DNA from: Rhododendron vialii
Taxonomy: Eukaryota; Streptophyta; Magnoliopsida; Ericales; Ericaceae
NCBI RefSeq assembly: GCF_030253575.1
Contig: NC_080566.1
Location: 31,469,001-31,533,000 of the forward strand
DNA: 64,000 nt
Reading direction: 5' to 3'
Shown here: piece after piece, positions 56,325 through 64,000 of the stretch
Layout of the letters: each line of letters begins with the position of its first letter
Position numbering within the stretch: position 1 is the stretch's first letter
Translations under genes and position numbers: made by a program
The notes under the pieces: model-generated
What the model was told of the DNA's origin: nothing
The model's database searches: none
The model's input: the letters and a program-made list of their open reading frames with translations, nothing else

Positions 56325-57410
56325 TAAGTGCTCTAAACAAGCAAAGCTATGCGTTGCAAGATACTTCTTAATACTACATTTTGTCATTTCCGTATGTCAT
56401 GGCATTATATTCAAGATAAATATCCCAAATAAGGAGGCCATCATACTTCTCCTAGCAGGCAGGGATGCAAAAAATTTGTGACATGATATTTTCCGAATTT
56501 GATTTTGCTGTTAATTTTTCTTGGACTTGCAAGATTACCCACAATTTGTTTCTTTTACCAATTTGACTTGGTATGTTTTTTCTTTTTCATTTACCAATCT
56601 GGAGAAGGAAATAAGGGAGAAAGAAGGTGGGATTCAGACTCAAACCCGTGGCCTCATTGACTATTTTCATAAGAAACAAGAGTCGAAAAAAATGACTAGT
56701 TGCTGAGTCCAAGAAGAAAAGGCTCCTTCCTTTCATCAACAGAAGAGGTCCTTTTGCATTGCTCGTCTCCAAGAATTTGGACATCTCGAGAAATTTCAGC
56801 TTTTTATTAAAGTTTGTGAAGTGATATGAGTTCTTTCCTCTTGGACAAGCTAGAGACAGCTGAGGACACACAAGGGACACATTGGGAGGTTTTTCAAAAG
56901 TAGGGTGAGCGTGAAAATTGAAACGGACTATTGGCTCATGGTTACTTAGTTGTGTTGATTTAAATCGTCACAATGTTGGTACTGTTTGTTATTTTATCCT
57001 ACCAATTTTCACAGAATTGGTTTCCTATATAACCCAATAAACAGCTCGAAAAGCCAGCTGCTCAGTCTTTGTATGGTTTTATTTAAAATAAACCTTCAAA
57101 AATTACCTTAACTACCAATAGTATGCAAAATATGAGCACAAGTTGTGATTAATGACAGCAAATATAAAGCACAAAAGCAAAATTGGAGATCAACATTCTC
57201 TTTTGAAATATTTCATCTCATGTAGTCACATTGAAACGGGAAGACTCCAGCTAGGCAACTACAGATGAAATCTGGTGACTCGTTCCATAAGTCAAATGTG
57301 AACAACAAACCGGATTTATGTAACCCAATGCCAACAAAAAAAACTATGTTGTCAAAAATTATATTAACAACATGACACAAAAAGGTAACTAGCCAGTACC
57401 TTTCATATCC
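56325..57410. other. Non-coding DNA with a repeated block
   Basis: The part at 56.84-57.0 kb (GACAAGCTAGAGACAGCTGA, TTGATTTAAATCGTCA) recurs in the same orientation at 63.78-63.95 kb. No gene is seen. Confidence 0.4.
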
Positions 57411-57857
57411 ATTCAAATCTTACTCGAACAAAAAAGGCATCAGTTGCAGTCGAGAATCTTCATCAGCAAATTAAGCATCCAAGTAGTCACCCTGCACCTG
57501 TCTCACGCTTGTATGGTTCAACACAGTGCACTCTAATCGCTTACCGTAGTCAAACAATGCTATCACGCTCAAGAAAATTGACAACAACAGTGCATACCAT
57601 AAAGCTAGAACTGGCCAACTTTTAGCACCAAAATACCAGCAATCTGTTCAAACCAAACTTTAGCTTTGAGGGAAATGAGTGGCGAAAACCCAAGTTCTGA
57701 TTCCAATTGTGGTTCTGGAGGTGCTCATGGCTTTCCCATAAAAAGGTTTCGCGCCACAAAGTACTCCTAAAGTCTGACATCCATAGCGTAATTGGTCATG
57801 ACAGCTAAAATCAACAATCACCGAACGGTTCAGATTTCCTATTCCATCGAAGAGTCA
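57411..57857 (-). repeat. mTERF downstream DNA, inverted copy
   Basis: On the minus strand it follows the 3' flank of the other mTERF copies (GGGAAAGCCATGAGCACCTC, TTTCCCTCAAAGC). No gene is seen. Confidence 0.6.
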
Positions 57858-59012
57858 CTAATCCAAAGGATCGCCCTTGTAAGCCACCAAAAGTTCCTCT
57901 GCATCATCTCTAAACCTTGATATATATTTCTCTAGAAACTTCTCTTCCGACAAATCCAATACGCTAAGTAAAGTTGGCTCCTTCTTTAACAGCGTCTTGC
58001 ACTTCATAACCTGTAAAACTCTATACCGAGGGAGGACTCTCTCCCTCATGCAGTACATCAAACACGTAGGCCAACTAACTAATGCAGACCTTTCCAACTT
58101 GACATCATACAAGAAGAACTCCATTCCAAACTTCAACTTCCCTTCAGAAGCCCCAAGTAATGCCGGAGCCCTCCTAAACATATCCATACATTCATCCTCC
58201 GAAAACCCAAAAGTTCTAAACAATTCAATCTTCCTACTAAAAGTCTCACGACTCATGCCACTAACTGTGCCCACAGCATGAACCAACATCCTTGAATCAA
58301 CAGAAAAACCCAAATCCACAACTCGTGAAACGAGGTCCCTAAGAGCCAGCTCTGAAATAAAGAAAACCCAAGGTCGCTTCTTCAAAAGCAATGAGAGCTG
58401 GGGCCCCACGATGCCGCAGCTCTCCAAGAAGGCAATATTGCATTTCAATCTCAATACGGGTTTCGGAACGACCCAATAGGACCTCTGCAGAACCCGAATC
58501 AAACCCTGATTGTTCTCGTCATTTCCGAGGATTTTCTTGATAATGTCAACGCAGGGTATCAATGTTCTCTCCAAACTGTAAAGCAAAACATGAGCATGAG
58601 TTGAAATGAACTTACCCAGATCAGGACCAGTGAAACCCAGATCCTGAAAGAACTGGAGCTTGGGCTTCAAAGTCTTGTCTACGTCGGAGAAGAGGATATT
58701 GGGCTTGAGCCGGACGGAGGATCGAATCTGGGGGTCGGAGAAGCCGAGCTGTTTGAGAAATTGAACCACCGACTGTGGCTTTTTGAGGGTCTTTTTCGAT
58801 GGGAAGCGGTTGGAGATGGAAATGGCTTGTGGTTCGGAGAATGTCAAGGTGTCGATGAGGAAATTGGAGAGGGAAAGGTTTGTGTTTGTGGTGCGTATCC
58901 GAGGGAGAGAGGATAGAGAAGAGACGGAACAGACGAAGGGTTTGTTTTTGATGTTGGGTTTAGAGAGAGAAGGGAAAGGGGAGAGAGAAAGGAATGGGAT
59001 CTGGGTTTGCAT
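57858..59012 (-). CDS. mTERF-family organellar protein (copy E, inverted)
   Basis: Single exon, 384 aa, from MQTQIPFLSLSPFPSLSK, with a Ser/Pro/Leu-rich targeting-like N-terminus. Repeats: VVQFLKQLGFSDPQIRSSVR, LQFFQDLGFTGPDLGKFI, IAFLESCGIVGPQLSLLL, LFRTFGFSEDECMDMFRRAP and RYRVLQVMKCKTLLKK. It is colinear with A, B and D but the most divergent (about two thirds of residues shared) and lies in the inverted arm, paired with the plus-strand DEFL gene at 61.4 kb. The leader carries a variant telo-box (CCCTAAACCCCAACC on the minus strand) and GATCTCTCTTCC. It appears intact. Its greater divergence suggests an older duplication or different selection. Confidence 0.9.
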   Translation of the reverse strand: MQTQIPFLSLSPFPSLSKPNIKNKPFVCSVSSLSSLPRIRTTNTNLSLSNFLIDTLTFSEPQAISISNRFPSKKTLKKPQSVVQFLKQLGFSDPQIRSSVRLKPNILFSDVDKTLKPKLQFFQDLGFTGPDLGKFISTHAHVLLYSLERTLIPCVDIIKKILGNDENNQGLIRVLQRSYWVVPKPVLRLKCNIAFLESCGIVGPQLSLLLKKRPWVFFISELALRDLVSRVVDLGFSVDSRMLVHAVGTVSGMSRETFSRKIELFRTFGFSEDECMDMFRRAPALLGASEGKLKFGMEFFLYDVKLERSALVSWPTCLMYCMRERVLPRYRVLQVMKCKTLLKKEPTLLSVLDLSEEKFLEKYISRFRDDAEELLVAYKGDPLD

Positions 59013-59376
59013 CTTTCTTGGCTTTTTTAGATGTTTACACAGAGATGGGAGGAAGAGAGATCGGTTGGGGTTTAGGGGTTTTTGATTATTTTGAAGTTAC
59101 CACAGCATGGGTTTTTAAAAAGGCTCTCTTTCACTCCGGTTCGGTTCGATCCCTTTCAGATTTAAAGTTTCGGTTCGATTTGGTTGAGCTTGAAGTGAAA
59201 AGTCAAGTAACCCGAATCGAATCGAAAATTTCATTTTTTTTCTATTCCAAAACCAAAAACTGATTGGTATCGAGCTGAGACTGACCAAAAACCAAAAATT
59301 TCAGTCAAATGTTCGTCAGTTATATTTTCACTCCTAACTCAGGACTCGAATGAAACTGCGGATTATTCTTCTAGTA
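59013..59376. other. mTERF E leader and upstream DNA
   Basis: Promoter-side DNA of copy E. It contains GGTTCGGTTCGATCC-type repeats (59.14-59.22 kb) not seen in the other units. No gene is seen. Confidence 0.4.
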
Positions 59377-59632
59377 TTTCCTCCGTCCCCATTTTTTAAT
59401 ACCGATTATCACTTTTTACTGTCTTAAATTTTTTGTCCCACTTTAGAACTAAATGGCTAAAAAGAAGAATTTTCCATTTTATCCTTTCTAAAAATCAATT
59501 CTGCTAAGTACTAACAAAAAAGGGCAGATTCAAGAGTAAAATTGAAAAATCAAATAATCAAACATGCAATTATTATGTCTTCTTATTAAGTTAGAATCTC
59601 GAAAAGTGACTAAAAAATGAGGACGGATGAAG
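59377..59632. mobile_element. Stowaway-type MITE
   Basis: Flanked by TA, with ends TTTCCTCCGTCCCC and GAGGACGGATGAAG. About 256 bp and non-coding. Confidence 0.65.
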
Positions 59633-59831
59633 TATATGGAAACTGGAAAGCAATTCTAAGATCAAATGAGTTCCAGAATATCAATTTTGTACCGTACATT
59701 TCGAAAGGGGTTTTAGTAGATTATTTACAAGACTATGGTTGGCGGCAACCTAGCTAGTAGAGTGAGCAATGGTCATTCACAACTATTCAAATACATAAAG
59801 TGAACCTTAAAAAGGTCCTCATTTACAATTA

Positions 59832-60069
59832 CTCCATTTGTCCCTTTTTTAAGTATTAATTACGTCCTGTATGCTATTTTCAATGCCTTATATCTCTCAA
59901 CATAAGTTTTGTTTTATGTTTATAAAATCATTGTCTTATAAAAATAATTGAGATCTGCAATATCAAATAATATTTATATTGCATATTTTTAGCTATATAC
60001 ATTAAGAGATATAGGCATTTGAAAATGACACGTAGAACCGTTGTGGACATTAAAAAGGGAAGGAAGGAG
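59832..60069. mobile_element. Stowaway-type MITE
   Basis: Flanked by TA, with ends CTCCATTTGTCCCTTTTT and AAAAAGGGAAGGAAGGAG. About 238 bp and non-coding. Confidence 0.7.
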
Positions 60070-60829
60070 TACAAGGCAATGAACACAAACATCACCAAAA
60101 CAGAGCTATTGAGAAATAAGCAGAAAATAATTGGCCATACTACAAAAGCATCGCCAAAGACAGAGCTACAACCGATGAGCGTATCCATAATTTCATTTAA
60201 TATAAATGCCTCCAGAAAAACCTTAACGACCAATCACTTTCAAAATATGACTACACGTTATAAGCAACTGGCGGAAATATGAATCACAAAACAAAAATCC
60301 GAAAATCGAATAATCAAGGGTCTTATTAGTCTAAGATAACAATTTGGCACCAAAAGATGGATTAAGGACAAAGGAAGAACGTATATGGTCATGTTTCTAA
60401 TCCAATTTCATCTAAGCCAAGTTAAGGTAATCATACTACCCCTTTATAAAATGTAACATATAAACACAAAACATATGAGTAGTAAAGACTTCTACCATAA
60501 ACTTTCTATTAGTTCGCAATCATAAAAAATAAATCTTGAGAATAGGTTTAGTCTTCTTCCTTTTTTTTTCCTTTTTTTTATCGGCAAATGTAACATTTTA
60601 TTATAAAAAACGTGATCAGGATACATCAGGCTAGGGAAAGGGAGGGGGGTTTAGTCTATTTATGCTAATATAAACTGAATTAAGATCTGAGAATAGATTT
60701 CCAAACTTCAATTATTGTCCTAGCTAGAACTCCTCAGTCAAGAAGTTGCATTAGGGCATTTTTTAGTATAATATCCTACAAATCGTTCGAAAAAAAAAAA
60801 AAACCATTTAAATGCCTACTAAAAGTGAA
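60070..60829. other. Non-coding DNA between inverted-arm genes
   Basis: AT-rich with poly-T/A runs. No gene or clear repeat was seen. Confidence 0.35.
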
Positions 60830-61272
60830 CAGACAAGACAATTAAGTAAATCTAAATCAACACATTTAGTGACTACTTAATTCTCATGGTTAGGTTATTT
60901 TTCACATATTAAACTATACAATAAACCCTCTGATATGACCCTTCCACTTCCTTAGTTTGCAAACGCATCATTTTGCATTAGTTTCCATTTTTTTTTATGT
61001 TAATACGACTCTTCCACTTCACAAGTCCTCTCTTACGAATACAAGAGTAATTGTTCAGCGCTCTCGGAATACCGCCTGGCATTGCTTACGTGGTGGCACT
61101 CATAATACGTCGCGACAAATTATGCGGTGAGAACATTATTGTTCACTTTTGTTCAGGAGACAATGAGTCACCCACATTGTGTGGTGGCGATTTTTTGTTT
61201 TGCAGAGATTGCCTTGTGGTACTCCATGAGTACCCAATAATTGGCCCGAAAATTTATTACTGATAAAGTCTG

Positions 61273-61292
61273 TAGATATATATATATATAGA
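61273..61292 (+). promoter_or_regulatory. Candidate TATA box of the 61.4-kb DEFL gene
   Basis: GATATATATATATATAGACA precedes CACACAAACAAGCTCATGG and a CT-rich leader, ~135 bases before the ATG at 61423. Confidence 0.45.
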
Positions 61293-61422
61293 CACACACA
61301 CACAAACAAGCTCATGGTCTTGTCGCTCTCCCTTGACAAAAGCTTTCTCTCTGCTCTCTCCTCTCTCTAAACTCTACCCCCTCTGTAGCTCACCCATAAA
61401 CTAGATCTTGTATTAGAAGAAG

Positions 61423-62048
61423 ATGAAGCCCTCAACTTTGGTCCTTGTCATGGTTATTATCTCACTGCATTATGGTACGAAACTACAAACACACTATCAA
61501 ATGTTCTTATTTTTTGGTGTTTTTGAACTGGAAGAGTCAAGTATTGTCGATCCCTCCATTTTGCTATTTATACTTGTACAAGATGAGAGATTTGCCCCTC
61601 TTAACATTCTCTCTTAAAAAAAACTCAGGTTTTAAAAAATACGACTACAGCATGCCGAACGTCTCCTATTTCATTCATCTTGATGTTTCTGATTCTTTTC
61701 TACGCAGGCGAAAGTTACAGAGTGACACTTATATGTAAAAATACGACTATAGTATGCCGAACGTCTCCTATTTCATTCATCTTGATGTTTCTGTTTCTCT
61801 TCTACGCAGGCGAGAGTTACAGAGTGACACTTATATGCAAGGATGAGAAGAGGTCTCGGCCACCGTTCTCCTGCAAACAACCAAACTGTGAACAGTTCTG
61901 CGAGAAGCTGCACCCCGAAGGATGGGGGAAATGCCAAGATGACAACCAGTTTGTTTGCCAGTGTTTTCACATTTGCTACAAAGATGTGCCTGCCAAGGTC
62001 GGCCTGGAAGCAGACACGGCTTCTTCTCAACCTTCTCGTCATCTGTAA
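61423..62048 (+). CDS. Defensin-like secreted cysteine-rich peptide (complete, inverted copy)
   Basis: Exon 1 (61423-61474) encodes the signal MKPSTLVLVMVIISLHY, two residues shorter than its sisters. Exon 2 (61810-62048) begins GESYRVTLICKDEKRSRPPF, with eight cysteines at C-x11-C-x4-C-x3-C-x10-C-x7-C-x-C-x3-C and the tail SSQPSRHL. The acceptor is CTTCTACGCAG. The 335-bp intron is longer because a ~100-bp stretch with an extra acceptor and the first codons of exon 2 is tandemly duplicated (see 61635-61840). Use of the upstream acceptor would put extra residues before the peptide in the same frame. Secretion and a CS-alpha-beta fold are inferred from the family. Confidence 0.8.
61635..61840 (+). 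repeat. Tandem duplication across the DEFL intron/exon-2 border
   Basis: The unit contains CCGAACGTCTCCTATTTCAT, TTCTACGCAGGCGA(A/G)AGTTA and AGAGTGACACTTATATG. It occurs twice about 102 bp apart, at ~61655 and ~61757. Both copies have a usable CAG acceptor in the same frame (about 61707 and 61809). Confidence 0.85.
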
Positions 62049-63450
62049 TCGAACTTAGTCTAGCTAGTGATTTCAAGGTTTTTATAGGTTGTCTTTATCT
62101 TCAATACCAGTTTCATGTCTCATTTGTAATCGTACTTAGTCTAGCAATTTCAAGGTTTTTAGGATACCATTATCTTCAAATTTCAGTTTTGTGTCCGTTT
62201 CTTACGTTTTTGTTTTGGATTTTTCATGCATTTCTAGGGTTTGTTGTCGATCGAATCAGCACTTATAATTGGGGTCCATATCAATCTAGCTTTCTCTATA
62301 GGCTTTTGCTTTTTTGGTCTTCCGTTTATTTGTAGTTTTGGATTTTGATTAAAAACTCAGAGCCATCCTAAAAGTCCCTAAAAAAAAACTCTCTGTCAAA
62401 GAAACTGTTAAAAAAAAAAAATCCGTCCAAACGAACTCGCCTGAGAGCATAAATCATTCCATTAAACTATCAGATGGTGAAGGTGAAGTTTTAGGTTACT
62501 TCTGCTCCAGCATAATAGAGAATGAGTGCGACCGGGCAGTAGTCCGGACCGGAGAAAAAGTTTCCTTCCAATCAGAGCGAAATTCCTATGCCGATATGCA
62601 ATAATTTCCTATCTTATGAACATCTCAAATTTCGAGCAACAATGTTTTTCCCCAGCTATGAAATGCAGCATCAAGGGTGAATACCCAGGTGAAAGTTGGG
62701 AGTCGTAGCCCTTTATGTGTCCGTTGGCATGTGTATGCGCGCGTGCTATCCGAAAATACAGAATATGAGAACAAAAATCATCAGCTGAAAAATCTGGAAA
62801 CGAATGAAAGATAACAAAAAAGGAGTTTAAGAAAAATAAGTGATTGAATAAAAGATATGCCTTCAGATAAATAAACTTCTACTTCCAAGTTCCAACCAAA
62901 AAAGGGAGCGCGAACATCAATTTCCTTCAATAAATCTACGTGCTTATTCCAAACATCATGACAGGCCATAACTGGGTAAGTTGCTAGTACCTTCCCTTAT
63001 TCCCTTCAATTCTTCAGTTGAAGAAAACTGCATTTAGTGACGCTTTGATGGTCTTCATTTGGAATTGAGATCAATTCTTTAGAAGCAGTCACACTTCAGT
63101 ACTTCCAGAATGAAACATTGCACCTTAATTGCTTAACGTTAATGCAAATCCCTCTACAACCGACGATGTCATACACCACAAGTGGCCAACCTTTAGCAAC
63201 CAAATCCACAAGGTCCAAAACCCAAAGGGTGTCCCCAAGGCCTAATATTTCATTCCTCGCTTCCCTTGAGGTTACCATAAGGATTTAGGCCTGGTAATTA
63301 TCTGTTCACGTGAAATGAGAGGCTTGTATGTACCGGTTGGATTCATAAAAGAGAAGGGCTGAACACCCTTGTCAAAAGACAAAATGAACTCACTTTTGAT
63401 CACTTGGGAGCTGACCACAAACTAGGAGTCAAAACTAGTACTTTCATATT
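62049..63450. repeat. Inverted DEFL downstream DNA, no gene
   Basis: Minus-strand homologue of 51.4-52.85 kb. Near 62.05-62.17 kb a TAGTCTAGC/TTTCAAGGTTTTTA segment is locally doubled. No gene is seen. Confidence 0.55.
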
Positions 63451-63660
63451 CAATCCAATCTGTATAGCATCATATTCATTACCACCTTTATCTATAGTAC
63501 AGAAACGAAAGGGAAGATAAAGACGTGACAATATGATTTCTGGATTTTTTCAGCAGAGAACTGAATATCGTGAAATTGTTGACCGGGAAAGAAGACAAGT
63601 ACTACAATAGGAATAGCTATGCTATGTCTGATTTTAGTTGAACTAAAACCAATGTCCTAG

Positions 63661-64000
63661 TTTAAGAATCACGGCCATGTTGACTGGCCCAACATGTTAC
63701 TGTCATAGAAAGACACACTCCGGACACGCTTAAGCCTTAAATATATGTCCAACTTTTCACTAAATATATTTAACTCGGACAAGCTGGAGACACGCTGAGG
63801 CCACGCCACGGAAACATTAGGAGGTCAGATGAAATTTTTAGAAGCTGCGTGGAAATTGCAAGGGACTCTTGGTTAATTGATCCTTATTTTGTGAGTGTTG
63901 ATTTAAATCGTCATAGACTCATAATGTTGGTATTTCTTTGAAGTCCCTTTCTCCTAATTATTTTAACTGAATCTCTTCCGCATTTCCACCTAAATACTTA
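63661..64000. other. Window end, non-coding
   Basis: Contains the repeated block shared with 56.84-57.0 kb (GACAAGCTGGAGACACGCTG, TTGATTTAAATCGTCA). No gene is seen. Confidence 0.35.

Larger units (their letters stand above)
60830..63660 (-). repeat. Inverted copy of the DEFL segment
   Basis: Reading the minus strand, this follows 54.47 down to about 51.2 kb, and then sequence like 36.53-36.40 kb: the ACTAAATGTGTTGATTTA block, the DEFL promoter and gene, and the DEFL downstream blocks (for example GGTGAAAGTTGGGAGT, mirrored at 37.53 kb). With the minus-strand mTERF E it forms a complete module in inverted orientation. Confidence 0.75.

Noticed and set aside
61277..61310. AT and AC dinucleotide run as a possible origin or recombination hotspot
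   Set aside because: It is explained as a promoter-proximal microsatellite at the TATA-like position of the DEFL gene.
61773..62042. 89-codon minus-strand frame over the DEFL exon, with equivalents at the other copies
   Set aside because: The plus-strand reading has splice sites, a signal peptide and CS-alpha-beta cysteine spacing. The antisense frame has none of these.
1..64000. CRISPR arrays, bacterial operons or integrated plasmid features
   Set aside because: Intron-bearing genes, plant transposons and plant protein families throughout leave no support for prokaryotic features. The periodic repeats here are transposon or intron repeats.

Overview
The window is nuclear DNA of a flowering plant, most likely a woody eudicot. 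It is AT-rich, with spliced genes using GT-AG introns, Mutator-like, hAT, Stowaway and SINE elements, and multicopy mTERF and defensin-like families. No operon, CRISPR array, rRNA or obvious tRNA gene was seen. The species cannot be named from the sequence alone.

Backbone. Most of the window is a degenerate array built from one ancestral module: a small secreted defensin-like (DEFL) gene and a single-exon organellar mTERF gene, in divergent orientation about 2-2.5 kb apart. mTERF copies lie at 23.1-24.3 kb (+), 31.0-32.1 kb (+), 42.4-42.7 kb (+, truncated), 46.6-47.7 kb (+) and 57.9-59.0 kb (-). DEFL copies lie at the left edge (-, exon 1 only), 38.25-38.75 kb (-), 50.0-50.4 kb (-, broken), 52.85-53.26 kb (-) and 61.4-62.05 kb (+). 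The last unit (60.8-63.7 kb with the minus-strand mTERF) is an inverted copy. Shared non-coding DNA between units includes three decayed RNase H fragments of LINE origin.

Insertions. Because the module is repeated, the sister copies act as empty sites. They show that 3685-18380 is a ~14.7-kb block of Mutator-like elements inserted upstream of the 23.1-kb mTERF. Its main element carries a plant mobile domain (PMD) gene on + and a dead FAR1/OTU transposase gene on -, facing each other. Two internally deleted derivatives follow. A further ~4-kb segment (18419-22.2 kb), possibly a Helitron with gene fragments, two TAA-flanked MITEs, a 1-kb hAT element with an exact 8-bp duplication, a SINE with a 14-bp duplication, several Stowaway MITEs and a 1.1-kb long-TIR element were placed in the same way.

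Other content. A cytochrome P450 relic lies at 55.7-56.3 kb. Probably functional genes are the full-length mTERFs and three complete DEFL genes. The mTERF proteins would act on nucleic acid in mitochondria or plastids, and the DEFL peptides would be secreted. Their shared amplification is structural; no functional link is shown by the sequence.

Most notable features: the co-amplified DEFL-mTERF pair; tandem intron-plus-microexon units of ~135 bp in the PMD gene; and TTTCGGTAAC-type repeats that fill the first intron of the transposase gene and persist in the deletion derivatives.
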